Below, piece after piece: positions 33,664 to 42,132 of a DNA stretch of 64,000 nucleotides. Each line of letters opens with the position of its first letter. Positions within the stretch are counted from its first letter, which is position 1. Source of the stretch: Hymenobacter sp. APR13 (lineage in GTDB: Bacteria > Bacteroidota > Bacteroidia > Cytophagales > Hymenobacteraceae); contig NZ_CP006587.1 of NCBI RefSeq assembly GCF_000737515.1, positions 2,289,001-2,353,000 of the forward strand, given 5' to 3'. A program made the translations under genes and the position numbers. The notes under the pieces were generated by a model. That model worked only from the letters and a program-made list of their open reading frames with translations. It was not told the DNA's origin and searched no databases.

Positions 33664-33809
33664 GGGGAGTAGGGATTAGGGATTAGGGATTGGGGATTAA
33701 GGACTGGGGACCTAGAAACCATGTTGTGCCGCTGAACTTAGCTCGAACAGCCTATTTGCTAACCCCAATCCCTACTCCATAATCCTTGCTCCCTAATCTC
33801 TAATCCCCA
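33664..33809. repeat. Heptad-armed inverted repeat, element B
   Basis: Left arm 33664-33712 is seven consecutive 7-nt units of AGGGATT type (three exact copies). Right arm 33761-33809 is seven inverted units (ATCCCTA, CTCCCTA, ATCTCTA, ATCCCCA and variants). The arms flank a 48-nt non-repeated centre. It fills the gap between the M16 start and the next gene's stop. Confidence 0.85.
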
Positions 33810-33813
33810 AACA

Positions 33814-35262
33814 CTACCACCCCTGCAGGTAGTAGCGTTTTTCGTCTTTGGTGATACCCCAGTACTGAATCAACTGGGCGCTGGTTTCGGAATACTGGGG
33901 GGCGTTGATTTTCCACCAGGCGGCCACGGTGCAGCCTTCGCCCAGGCGCACGACCGGCTCGGGCGAAGCGGCGAGGCGGGCCAGGCTGGCCCGCTCGCAG
34001 TCGTTGTTGTTGGTGAGCGTGGGCTGGTCGGAGAGCATGAAGAACGCCGACACCACCAGCACCCACGCCAGGTAGCGGCGTTGCGGCTGGCGCGGCAGCT
34101 GCCGCAGCAGCAGCAGGGTGCTGATGCCGTACAGGAACATCAAACCCAGCAGCAGCGGCATGATGGAGTCGCGGCGGATGATGAGTGGGCGGTACTCGCG
34201 GTAGCCGCCCAGCGGCAGCAGCAGCACATACACTAGGCTAAACAGCCCCAGGCCCAGCAGTACCTGTTGCACCAGCCGGCTTTCGTCGGAAACCGGCAGC
34301 CTGCGCCGGATCAGCCACACGTTCAGCAGAGTGGCCGCCAGCAGCACGGGCAGGCCGGGGCGGCGCATCAGCCACCAGATGCCCGACGGGATGCGGGCGT
34401 AGCGCTCCAGGAGTGGCAGCGTGTGCTCGGTGCCTTCCAGCTCATTGCGGCCGATATAGAGCGAGTACAGGCACAGTAGGGTGAAAATGCCCAGCAGCGC
34501 TACCGGTAGTACCGGCAGCTGGCGCACCCGGCTCAGCCACTGGCCCAGCCCAAACCGCGCCCCGGCTTGCCACTGCTGCCGCAGCCAATGCATCCCAATC
34601 CCGAAAAACAGCACCGCCACCACCCCCGTGATGATGGCGCCGTTGAAGGCCAGCACCACCATCAGGGCCACCAGCGCCAGGCGGCGCGGCCAGCTCAGCC
34701 GCAGTGGCTCGCCGCGCCGGGCCGCCAGGTAAAACGGCAGCAGCAGCAGCAGCAGCAGCGCCATCGGGAAGGCGTAGAAAAACGTGTAGGTGATGGCCCG
34801 GTCCAGGATGCCCATCTGGTCGTTGTAGCCGCCGAGCTGAAACAGCGGCACCAGCAGCGCCGCCGCCGCCCACGGCTGCCAGCGCCGCAGCGAGTAGCTG
34901 CCGGTGTTGTACACGGCCAGCACGTAGAGCAGCAGCGCCTGCACCGCCACCCCAAACAGGGCGCAGGCGGCGTACACGCTGCCAATGGGCGGCAGCAGGC
35001 GCTGCAGCGCAAACGGCACCGTCTTGAAGTAGCCGCTCATGGCGGCGTGCGCGAAAAAGCGGTTGGGCGCCACGTACACTTCGTTGCGCGTCAGCACGGC
35101 CCAGCCGAAGGGGTCTTGGAGCACCTGCCGGCACAGGGGGCCGGGCAGCACAATGTCTATCATGTCGCCTTCCAGCGGCAGCTGGTTGGCCTGAAAAAAG
35201 GTGAAGGCCAGATCCAGCAGCACAAACAGGATCAGGCCCCAAAAGAGTACGCGTGTTTTCAT
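33814..35262 (-). CDS. Polytopic inner-membrane protein, unknown
   Basis: 482 residues from ATG 35262 (MKTRVLFWGLILFVLLDLAFTFFQ). About ten hydrophobic helices are visible, with Arg-rich inner loops (RRWQP, RRLP, RRYLAW), and a hydrophilic C-terminal domain of ~90 residues containing EGCTVAAWWKINAPQYSETSAQLIQYWGI. The layout recalls glycosyltransferase-39/DUF-type membrane proteins, but no catalytic motif is clear. It stands between a heptad repeat and a short hairpin, so is probably monocistronic. Confidence 0.68.
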   Translation of the reverse strand: MKTRVLFWGLILFVLLDLAFTFFQANQLPLEGDMIDIVLPGPLCRQVLQDPFGWAVLTRNEVYVAPNRFFAHAAMSGYFKTVPFALQRLLPPIGSVYAACALFGVAVQALLLYVLAVYNTGSYSLRRWQPWAAAALLVPLFQLGGYNDQMGILDRAITYTFFYAFPMALLLLLLLPFYLAARRGEPLRLSWPRRLALVALMVVLAFNGAIITGVVAVLFFGIGMHWLRQQWQAGARFGLGQWLSRVRQLPVLPVALLGIFTLLCLYSLYIGRNELEGTEHTLPLLERYARIPSGIWWLMRRPGLPVLLAATLLNVWLIRRRLPVSDESRLVQQVLLGLGLFSLVYVLLLPLGGYREYRPLIIRRDSIMPLLLGLMFLYGISTLLLLRQLPRQPQRRYLAWVLVVSAFFMLSDQPTLTNNNDCERASLARLAASPEPVVRLGEGCTVAAWWKINAPQYSETSAQLIQYWGITKDEKRYYLQGW

Positions 35263-35271
35263 TGAAAAGCA

Positions 35272-35303
35272 GTAGCCCGGCCAATTGACTCTGGCCGGGC
35301 TAC
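35272..35303 (-). terminator. Hairpin between the SusC-like gene and the membrane protein gene
   Basis: 12-bp perfect stem (35272-35283 and 35292-35303) 25 nt downstream of the SusC-like stop, without a T run. Probably ends the receptor transcript. Confidence 0.6.
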
Positions 35304-35328
35304 GCAAGTTACAGGGGTTTTGCCAGCC

Positions 35329-37959
35329 TTAAAATTCTCCCCGCACGCCCACCAGCACGGTGCGGGCGGTGGGGTAGGCGCCGGCGTCGAGGCCGGCCTG
35401 GTTGGCGTCGGCGCCGGCGCTGCTCATGCCGGGGTCGAAGCCGCGGTAGTTGGTTAGCACCAGCAGATTCTGGCCACCCACCCACACGCTCAGGCTGCGC
35501 GCGGCCTGCTTCCACAGCTCGTAGCTCACCAGCAGGCTGGAGAGGCGCACGTGGTTGCCCGACTGCAGGAAATACGAGCTGCCAGCGCGTACGCCCGCGC
35601 CGGCCGCCGGCACGTCGGTGTTGGGGTTGGCCGGCGTCCAGCGGCTGAGCAGGCGGTGGCTGCCGTTGTCATAAAAGCCGCCGGGGTCGTCGAGGTAGCG
35701 GTTGTTGAGGTTGTACACCTGATGGCCGAAGGCACCATCGGCTTGCAGCTGCAGACTCAGTCGCTGGTAGCGCAGGTGCTGCGTGAAGCCCAGCAGCCGG
35801 GCGGGCAGGCCCGAGCCCAGGTTTTCGTAGGTGCCCTCGGGCGAGGCGGGCGTGCTGCCGGCGTAGCGCGCCTGGCCGGTGGCATCGGGGCCGAGGTAGC
35901 GCAGGCCGCGGAAATTGGCCAGTGGGTCGCCGTCGACCGTTAGCTGCACGTTGTTGCTGCCCCAGCCTTGCTGGTCGCCGTCGTAGCGGCTTTGCTGGGT
36001 GGCCAGGGCCAGGGTGGTGCCGGCCTGCCAGCGGGAGCCACTCAGCCAGGTGCCGGTCAGGCTCAGCTCTAGGCCGCGGGCGCGCAGCGTGCCGGCGTCG
36101 TCGGTGCGGCCAAACAGCGAAACAGTGGTCAGGGCCGTCCGGCGCTGGTAGGCGCTGGCCTCCACCAGCAGCTTGTCGTGCCAGAGCCCGGCCCGCAGCC
36201 CTGCATCCTGCTGGTTGGTGACTTCCCGGATGGGCGTCGCCCGCACGCCTCCCCCGCCCGAGCCGCCGAGCACCAGCACAAACAAGTTCTGGCCGTAGAA
36301 ATTTCCGGTGTTGGCCGTGCGCCCCATGCCGGCTCGTATATCCAGCTGCGACACGATGGAATTGTCTTGCAGAAATGCCTCTTTGCCCGCGTGCCAGGTT
36401 AGCTGGGCGCCGGGGCTCCACTGCTGGCGCTCCTCAGTGCCAAAGGCGCTGCTGCCGTCGTGGCGGAGGCTGGCCTGCAGCGCGTAGCGGCCGGCGTAGG
36501 TGTAGCCGGCCTGCAGGCTGGCCGTCAGCAGCTGGTACTCATTCTGGCTGCGGCTGTTTTCGATGACCTGCGTGCTGCCGCTGGTGGTGCGCGTCTGGGA
36601 GCTGTCGTGCTGCTGCACGTCCTGGCGATACGCCTGCAGGTGGGCCGTGAAGGCGTGGCGGCCGGCCAGGGTGCGGCCATAGCTGAGGGCGGCGCGGTAG
36701 CTGAGCTGCCGCCGCTGCCGATCCTCCAACTGGCGTCTTTCAGAGGTGGGGGAACTGCCGCCAATGCGGCTGAGGCTGGTGCGGCGCAGGTGGTTCCACT
36801 CCGCATGGCCCAGCAGGCTGGCCGTCAGGTGCTGGCCGATCTGCTGGCGCAGCTCCAGGCGGGCCAGCAGCTGCCGCTGCCGGGGCTCGCGCGTCTGGCG
36901 CAGGGCCTGGCTGAGCGGATTGAATCCAAACTGCAGGTCGTCATTCAGCTCGCCGTTGGGCAAGCGGGCCGGAAACACCGGCGCGGCCGTCAGCATGTTC
37001 AGCGCGAGGCCTTCGGGGGGCAGGCGGGCCTCCGTCTGGCTGGCGCCGGCGCGGGCGTCCAGCGTGAGGCGGGTCGTGAGCTGCTGCTGCACGTTGGCCC
37101 GCAGCGCGTAGCGGCGCAGCTGCGAGTTTTCCACGATGCCGTTCTGGCGCAGGTGGTCGGCGCCCACGTAGTAGCGGGTGGCGGGGCGGCCGCCCGCCAC
37201 GCTCAGGTGGTGCTCCTGCAGGGCCGCCACGCGCAGCACTTCCCGCTGCCAGTCGGTGCCCTCGCCCAGGGCCGCCACTTCAGCCGCCGAAAACGGCTCC
37301 TGATACCCAATGTTGCGGGCGGCTTCGTTCTGGAATTCGGCGTACTGGCGGGCGTTCAGCAAGTCGTAGCGGCGGCGCACCTGCTGCACGCCGCCGTAGC
37401 CGCTGTAGCGCACCTGCGGCGTTTGGTTGAGGCGGCCCAACTTGGTGGTGATGCTGATAACGCCGTTCTGGCCCTGCGCGCCATACGCCGCGGTTTCGAA
37501 GGCCCCGCGCAGCACCGTCACCGATTCCACGTCCTCATTGGGCAGGTTCAGCAGCTGGTTGAGGCCGTACACCTGCGCTTGCTGCACGCCGTAGGTGGTC
37601 TGGAGTGCACTCTCGCCCATGTTCTGGTACACCGGCACGCCATCCACCACGTAGAGCGGCTGCGCGTTGCGGGCCAGCGAGGCCGCGCCCCGCAGCCGCA
37701 CCGCCACCTGCGCGCCCGGCGCCCCGGAGTACGGCGAGGCCTGCACGCCCGCTACCTGTCGGAGCTGCTCCTGCAGGGGGACGAAGGGGCTCAGCGGCTT
37801 CTCATACGTGTACAAGGTTTGCGCTATTGGGCAGCTGTGCGTCACCCACCGCACGGAATCCAGCACCACGACTTCTCGCAGCCGGGTGGTATCCGGCTGC
37901 TGGGCCAGGGCCGGAAGGCAAAGCAGCAACAAAGAACTTAGCGGTAATAATCGGGTCAT
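35329..37959 (-). CDS. SusC/RagA-like TonB-dependent outer-membrane receptor
   Basis: 876 residues. Signal peptide MTRLLPLSSLLLLCLPALAQ, plug domain with LRQVAGVQASPYSGAPGAQVAVRLRGAASLARNAQPLYVVDGVPV and VESVTVLRGAFETAAYGAQGQNGVISITTK, the latter being the SusC/RagA hallmark, then a long beta barrel ending in VGVRGEF with the terminal Phe used by the BAM complex. Short for a SusC (~1000) because it lacks the N-terminal carboxypeptidase-like domain. No SusD lipoprotein gene is nearby. Substrate unknown. Confidence 0.88.
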   Translation of the reverse strand: MTRLLPLSSLLLLCLPALAQQPDTTRLREVVVLDSVRWVTHSCPIAQTLYTYEKPLSPFVPLQEQLRQVAGVQASPYSGAPGAQVAVRLRGAASLARNAQPLYVVDGVPVYQNMGESALQTTYGVQQAQVYGLNQLLNLPNEDVESVTVLRGAFETAAYGAQGQNGVISITTKLGRLNQTPQVRYSGYGGVQQVRRRYDLLNARQYAEFQNEAARNIGYQEPFSAAEVAALGEGTDWQREVLRVAALQEHHLSVAGGRPATRYYVGADHLRQNGIVENSQLRRYALRANVQQQLTTRLTLDARAGASQTEARLPPEGLALNMLTAAPVFPARLPNGELNDDLQFGFNPLSQALRQTREPRQRQLLARLELRQQIGQHLTASLLGHAEWNHLRRTSLSRIGGSSPTSERRQLEDRQRRQLSYRAALSYGRTLAGRHAFTAHLQAYRQDVQQHDSSQTRTTSGSTQVIENSRSQNEYQLLTASLQAGYTYAGRYALQASLRHDGSSAFGTEERQQWSPGAQLTWHAGKEAFLQDNSIVSQLDIRAGMGRTANTGNFYGQNLFVLVLGGSGGGGVRATPIREVTNQQDAGLRAGLWHDKLLVEASAYQRRTALTTVSLFGRTDDAGTLRARGLELSLTGTWLSGSRWQAGTTLALATQQSRYDGDQQGWGSNNVQLTVDGDPLANFRGLRYLGPDATGQARYAGSTPASPEGTYENLGSGLPARLLGFTQHLRYQRLSLQLQADGAFGHQVYNLNNRYLDDPGGFYDNGSHRLLSRWTPANPNTDVPAAGAGVRAGSSYFLQSGNHVRLSSLLVSYELWKQAARSLSVWVGGQNLLVLTNYRGFDPGMSSAGADANQAGLDAGAYPTARTVLVGVRGEF

Positions 37960-38088
37960 AGAAGCAGGATAGGAAAGGGAAATCAGGGCACGAAGATAGA
38001 TGCCGGCCGGACGCTGATTTCACAATCCGGCCGCCAATAATTTCGCAGTCACCCCCAATGATTCCTCCCGCTCAGCTGCCTGCTGATG

Positions 38089-38221
38089 CTGCCCCGGTCC
38101 GACGCCGGAGGCGTCCGACCGGCTGCCGTACGCGCCGCCCGAGCATACTTGCCTGAACGGTGGGGCAGGAACGTCAGCTTGCAGCAACCGGTCGGACGCC
38201 TCCGGCGTCTGACCGGGGCAG
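38089..38221. repeat. BIME-like paired palindrome, family R5, in 323-nt gap
   Basis: 34-nt arms (38089-38122 and 38188-38221), inverted with one mismatch. Each arm is itself a palindrome built from GTCCGACGCC and GGCGTC(C/T)GAC around a 3-nt loop. It occupies most of the 323-nt gap upstream of the fused E1 gene. The rest of that gap holds a promoter at 38246 and otherwise nothing recognisable. Confidence 0.85.
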
Positions 38222-38245
38222 TTCGGTGCATCCAACCCAAACCCG

Positions 38246-38253
38246 TACTTTTG
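38246..38253 (+). promoter_or_regulatory. -7 element of the E1 fusion gene (TACTTTTG)
   Basis: Exact TAnnTTTG match 29 nt upstream of the ATG at 38283, just after the R5 repeat. Confidence 0.55.
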
Positions 38254-38282
38254 GCGCCACCCACCAATTCTGCCTGCTCCCG

Positions 38283-40331
38283 ATGAACTTCGACCGGAAA
38301 GACTACTCAAACGAAACCCTCCTGCACCTCTACCAGGCCCTGCTCAAGCCGCGCCTGATTGAAGAGAAAATGCTGATTCTGCTGCGGCAGGGCAAAGTCA
38401 GCAAGTGGTTTTCGGGCATCGGGCAGGAAGCCATTTCGGTGGGCAGCACCCTGGCCCTCGACGACGACGAGTACATCCTGCCGCTGCATCGCAACCTGGG
38501 CGTGTTCACGGGCCGCAATATTCCGCTCGACCGCCTGTTTGCGCAGTGGCAGGGCAAAACCACCGGCTACACCAAGGGCCGCGACCGAAGCTTCCACTTC
38601 GGCACCAACGAGCACCACATTGTGGGCATGATTTCGCACCTGGGGCCGCAGCTGGCCGTGGCCGATGGCATTGCCCTGGCCGATAAGCTGGCCGACCGCC
38701 CCAAGGTAACCGTGACCTACAGCGGCGACGGCGGCGCCTCCGAAGGCGACTTCCACGAGGCCCTGAACGTGGCCGCCGTGTGGCAGCTGCCGGTGATTTT
38801 CATCATCGAAAACAACGGCTACGGCCTCAGCACGCCCTCCAACGAGCAGTTCCGCTTCCGCTCCTTCGTGGACAAAGGCCCCGCCTACGGCATGGAGGCT
38901 GTGCAGGTAGACGGCAACAACGTGCTGGAAGTGTACGACACCGTGCGCCGCCTTGCTGAGGATTTGCGCCAGAACCCGCGCCCCGTGCTGCTGGAGGCCC
39001 TCACGTTCCGGATGCGCGGCCACGAGGAAGCCAGCGGCACCAAGTACGTGCCGCAGGAGCTGTTTGAGGAGTGGGCCCAGAAAGACCCGGTGGAGAACTA
39101 CGAAAAGTGGCTGCTGGCCGAGGGCATCCTCGACGAGGAAGCCCGCATGCGCTACCGCGAAACCATCAAGCGCGAAATCGAGGAAGGCCTGCGCGTGGCC
39201 GACGCCGTGCCCATGCCCACTGCCAGCCTCACCGAGGAAATCGGCGACATGTACCGCAGCTTCGCGCCTAGTGCGGAGAGCTTAGTGCTTAGTGAAAAAG
39301 TGACGGACGGCAATACTGTTTCCTCTCCCCTAAGCACTAGGCACCAAGCACTAAGCACTGCCGAAGGCACCACCGACAAGCGCTACGTCGATGCCATTTC
39401 CGACGGGCTGCGGCAGAGCATGGAGCGCTACCCAGAGCTAGTGCTTATGGGCCAAGACATTGCCGACTACGGCGGGGTGTTCAAAATCACCGACGGCTTT
39501 GTGGCGCAGTTTGGCAAGGCGCGGGTGCGCAACACGCCGCTCTGCGAGTCGGCCATTGTGGGTGCGGCGCTGGGCCTAAGCATCAAGGGCCAGAAGGCCA
39601 TGGTGGAAATGCAGTTTGCTGACTTCGTGACCTGCGGCTTCAACCAGATTGTGAACAACCTGGCCAAAAGCCACTACCGCTGGGGCCAGAACGCCGATGT
39701 GGTGGTGCGCATGCCCACCGGCGCCGGCACCGCCGCCGGCCCGTTCCACTCGCAAAGCAACGAGGCCTGGTTTACGCACACGCCCGGCCTGAAAGTGGTG
39801 TACCCCTCGAACCCCGTAGATGCCAAAGGCCTGCTCTGCGCCGCCTTCGAAGACCCCAACCCGGTGCTGTACTTCGAGCACAAGCAGCTCTACCGCAGCA
39901 TCTCGGCCCCGGTGCCCGACGCCTACTACACCACGCCTATCGGCAAGGCCGCGCTGGTGCGCGAGGGCGACACGCTCAGCATCATCACCTACGGCGCGGG
40001 CGTACACTGGGCCCTGGCTTTGGCCGAAGAGCTGAACCTGGACTGTGACATCCTGGACCTGCGCACCCTGCTGCCCTGGGACGAGGACGCCGTGCGCCAG
40101 ACGGTGGAGAAAAATGGCCGCGTGCTGCTGCTCCACGAAGACACCCTCACCGGCGGCCTGGGCGGCGAAATCGGGGCCTGGATTGCTGAGCACTGCTTCC
40201 GCAGCCTCGACGCGCCCCTCATGCGCGTCGGCTCCCTCGACACCGCCATTCCGTTTTCACCCAACCTCGAAAAGCAGTTCCTGCCCCAGCAGCGCCTCCG
40301 CGAAGCCGTGGAGAAGCTGCTGAGCTACTAG
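38283..40331 (+). CDS. Fused 2-oxoacid dehydrogenase E1 (alpha/beta)
   Basis: 682 residues. Residues 1-~328 are the E1 alpha half with the ThDP motif GDGGASEGDFHEALNVAAVWQLPVIFIIENNGYG. Residues ~361-682 are the E1 beta half (YVDAISDGLRQSMERYPELVLMGQDIADYGGVFKIT ... FPTGAG ... LTGGLGGEIGAWI). The linker, residues 329-360, is encoded by a heptad-armed inverted repeat. Single-chain alpha/beta E1 proteins of branched-chain/pyruvate type are known in Bacteroidota; which 2-oxoacid is used cannot be read from sequence. The E2 and E3 genes are elsewhere. lipA and sucA lie in the same window. Confidence 0.88.
   Translation: MNFDRKDYSNETLLHLYQALLKPRLIEEKMLILLRQGKVSKWFSGIGQEAISVGSTLALDDDEYILPLHRNLGVFTGRNIPLDRLFAQWQGKTTGYTKGRDRSFHFGTNEHHIVGMISHLGPQLAVADGIALADKLADRPKVTVTYSGDGGASEGDFHEALNVAAVWQLPVIFIIENNGYGLSTPSNEQFRFRSFVDKGPAYGMEAVQVDGNNVLEVYDTVRRLAEDLRQNPRPVLLEALTFRMRGHEEASGTKYVPQELFEEWAQKDPVENYEKWLLAEGILDEEARMRYRETIKREIEEGLRVADAVPMPTASLTEEIGDMYRSFAPSAESLVLSEKVTDGNTVSSPLSTRHQALSTAEGTTDKRYVDAISDGLRQSMERYPELVLMGQDIADYGGVFKITDGFVAQFGKARVRNTPLCESAIVGAALGLSIKGQKAMVEMQFADFVTCGFNQIVNNLAKSHYRWGQNADVVVRMPTGAGTAAGPFHSQSNEAWFTHTPGLKVVYPSNPVDAKGLLCAAFEDPNPVLYFEHKQLYRSISAPVPDAYYTTPIGKAALVREGDTLSIITYGAGVHWALALAEELNLDCDILDLRTLLPWDEDAVRQTVEKNGRVLLLHEDTLTGGLGGEIGAWIAEHCFRSLDAPLMRVGSLDTAIPFSPNLEKQFLPQQRLREAVEKLLSY
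39268..39360. repeat. Heptad-armed inverted repeat, element C, inside coding sequence
   Basis: Left units CTAGTGC, GGAGAGC, TTAGTGC, TTAGTGA (39268-39295). Right units TCCCCTA, AGCACTA, GGCACCA, AGCACTA, AGCACTG (39326-39360). It lies wholly within the fused E1 gene between the alpha and beta halves. Seven is not a multiple of three, so the repeated DNA does not give a repeated peptide. Confidence 0.85.
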
Positions 40332-40343
40332 GGAAGGGAGTGA

Positions 40344-40444
40344 GAACGTCATTCCGAGCAGCGCGAGGAATCTCGCGTGCTGACGTTGGATTGCTAATAT
40401 TTACCACACTAGCGAGATTCCTCGCGCTGCTCGGAATGACGTTC
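40344..40444. repeat. Paired palindromic element, family R2, copy 2
   Basis: Perfect 33-nt inverted arms (40344-40376, 40412-40444) with a 35-nt AT-richer centre. Within each arm ATTCC pairs with GGAAT around the loop GAGCAGCGCGA; in other copies these bases differ but still pair. Lies 13 nt past the E1 stop and may terminate it. Confidence 0.9.
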
Positions 40445-40465
40445 TTTTATCGAATTTCTACTCTT

Positions 40466-40753
40466 ATGAAACCACTCGTTACGCTGTGTTTGCTGGGGGC
40501 GCTGCTGGTTGGCGGCAGCTGCCACCGCTACGCGCTGCCCAGCCCCAAAGGCCCGCCCCAGCCCAAGCTGAAGCGCGGGGCCCGCGCCACCGATGCCAAC
40601 GCCGACGGCACCGCCGCCGCGCCGGCCGAGCTGAAACCGCAGAAAAACAGCTACGACAAAAACGGCCTGCTTAAAAAGCCCAAGTACGAGCGCCGCCGCG
40701 TGCAGCGCAAAGTTGGGCAGCGTAAGTTTCTGGGCATCACGCTGCCGTTTTAG
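40466..40753 (+). CDS. Small basic lipoprotein-like protein
   Basis: 95 residues: signal-type N-terminus MKPLVTLCLLGALLVGGSC with a Cys at 19 that may be lipidated, then a Lys/Arg/Pro-rich disordered chain (KGPPQPKLKRGARATDANADG, KKPKYERRRVQRKVGQRKFLG). It ends with a short hydrophobic ITLPF. It is first of three same-strand small genes leading to ytxJ. Related in style, though not in motif, to the disordered secreted proteins at 30-32 kb. No family recognised. Confidence 0.62.
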   Translation: MKPLVTLCLLGALLVGGSCHRYALPSPKGPPQPKLKRGARATDANADGTAAAPAELKPQKNSYDKNGLLKKPKYERRRVQRKVGQRKFLGITLPF

Positions 40754-40831
40754 TTGGCAGCCTTCGGCGCGGTTTTCGCGTATCCGGTTAGGCCCCTGAG
40801 GGCCATTTTCACTTCTTCCTTGTTGTATCCT

Positions 40832-41149
40832 ATGCGTTATCTGCTGCTCCTGCTCGGGCTGGTGTGCCTGTCGGTTTCCACGGCCTCGGCCCAGACCCAG
40901 CCCGTCAACCGCCGGGCCGAAAACCGCCGCTCCCTGCGCGACGCCCGCAAGTATCCCGCGCCGTACAAAGACTCGCACCTGGCCGTGAACAAGGAAACGC
41001 TGAAGCCCGGCGAAGGCAGCCGCCCTCCCGGCAGCGAAGCCCAGACTCGCAACTATAAATTCGACAAAACCGGGGCGGCGCGCGTAAGTGAACCAAGCAC
41101 CCTGGGTTTGCGTCTTCGCAAAAAGAAAAAAGACGCGCCCGCCAACTAA
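40832..41149 (+). CDS. Small secreted basic protein
   Basis: 105 residues from ATG 40832, signal peptide MRYLLLLLGLVCLSVSTASAQ. The mature part is charged and unstructured (NRRAENRRSLRDARKYPAPYKDSHLAVNKETLKPGEGSRPPGS) and ends in LGLRLRKKKKDAPAN. It is 14 nt upstream of ytxJ and 78 nt downstream of another small basic exported protein. Possibly a cell-envelope spacer or peptide-binding protein; function unknown. Confidence 0.62.
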   Translation: MRYLLLLLGLVCLSVSTASAQTQPVNRRAENRRSLRDARKYPAPYKDSHLAVNKETLKPGEGSRPPGSEAQTRNYKFDKTGAARVSEPSTLGLRLRKKKKDAPAN

Positions 41150-41163
41150 TACCAACTCCCTTT

Positions 41164-41508
41164 ATGACTCCCTGGCAACCCCTCACCCAATCCGAGCAGC
41201 TCCTTGACATCGTGCGCGAATCGCAGGAGCAGCCGGTTCTCATCTTCAAGCACAGCACCACCTGCTCCATCAGCGCCGCCGCCAAGGGCAAGATTGAGCG
41301 CCAGTGGGCCGATGCCGGCCTCGACAACGTGAAAATCTACTACCTCGACCTGCTGCGCTTCCGGCCCATCTCGCAGGAAATAGCCCAGAAGTTCAGCGTG
41401 CAGCACGAGTCGCCGCAGCTGCTGCTCATCCAGGACGGCGAGTGCCGCTACGACGCCTCCCACATGGGCATCCGCCTCGCCGACGTGAAGCAGGCCGTAT
41501 CCGGCTAA
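41164..41508 (+). CDS. ytxJ: Bacillithiol-system redox-active protein YtxJ
   Basis: 114-residue monothiol thioredoxin-fold protein. The single active Cys is C34 in FKHSTTCSISAAAKGKI, and the body matches YtxJ (YYLDLLRFRPISQEIAQKFSVQHESPQLLLIQDGECRYDASHMGI). YtxJ-type proteins are linked to bacillithiol-dependent reduction of protein mixed disulfides; several Bacteroidota make bacillithiol. It closes a small plus-strand operon and is followed by a terminator. An OsmC-type peroxide reductase is convergent to it. Confidence 0.87.
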   Translation: MTPWQPLTQSEQLLDIVRESQEQPVLIFKHSTTCSISAAAKGKIERQWADAGLDNVKIYYLDLLRFRPISQEIAQKFSVQHESPQLLLIQDGECRYDASHMGIRLADVKQAVSG

Positions 41509-41530
41509 GTCCCGCTGTCTGCTCCCAACC

Positions 41531-41567
41531 AGAACGCCATGCCGCACAATGTGAAGCATGGCGTTCT
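41531..41567. terminator. Hairpin between ytxJ and OsmC gene
   Basis: 12-bp perfect stem (41531-41542 and 41556-41567) with a 13-nt loop in a convergent intergenic region; shared terminator is likely. Confidence 0.75.
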
Positions 41568-41600
41568 TGTTGAAAATGAGTCTGGCGGCAGACCACTCAA

Positions 41601-42005
41601 TCAGGCATACTGAAACTGAACATCCTGTTCGATTTCAGGGTTGAGACTTAGCGCTACCGGACAGGTGCGGGCGGCATTTTCGAGGATGGTACGCTCCTTT
41701 TCGCTGAGCGTAGCCGGCAGCCGGAAAAGCACGTCGATCTGCCGGATGCGGCGGGGCTCGGCGGCCATGTGCTTGGTCACGTCGTAGGTCACGCCGGTCA
41801 GGTCCAGGCCTTGCCGCTCCGCCACGATGCCCATGATGGTCATCATGCACGAGCCCAGCGCGGCACTTACCAGGTCGGTGGGCGAAAACGCCTCGCCGCG
41901 GCCGTGGTTGTCGACGGGCGCGTCGGTGAGAATGGTGCTGCCGGAGGCCGTGTGGGTGGCTTCGGTGCGCAGATTGCCGGCGTAGCGGGCGGTGGCGGTG
42001 CTCAT
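41601..42005 (-). CDS. OsmC family peroxiredoxin-like protein
   Basis: 134 residues of the OsmC/YhfA type. Redox Cys pair C53 (LGSCMMT) and C115 (ARTCPVA), with the central EAFSPTDLVSAALG helix and the GVTYDVTKHMAAEPRRI strand typical of the family. OsmC proteins reduce organic hydroperoxides using dithiol donors. Adjacent to ytxJ but on the opposite strand, so joint regulation is not shown. Monocistronic. Confidence 0.88.
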   Translation of the reverse strand: MSTATARYAGNLRTEATHTASGSTILTDAPVDNHGRGEAFSPTDLVSAALGSCMMTIMGIVAERQGLDLTGVTYDVTKHMAAEPRRIRQIDVLFRLPATLSEKERTILENAARTCPVALSLNPEIEQDVQFQYA

Positions 42006-42132
42006 ACGGAATGATTTGGAAGGTTAGCCGGTTACCAGCATGATACCTGCAAATTTACGTACTTTCGACAGGGTAGCCGCCGGGCGGCCCTTACGGTTCA
42101 GTTCTTTTCACTCTCTAGCCTTTCTGCGCCCC

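Noticed and set aside
36460..37941. 493-codon frame antisense to the SusC-like receptor
   Set aside because: Compositional mirror of the receptor's third-position GC bias; no start signals or protein motifs.
42040..42132. ATG at 42040 as start of the secreted protein
   Set aside because: It would put 31 residues ahead of a normal signal peptide, and the promoter-like TACTTTCG lies inside this stretch.
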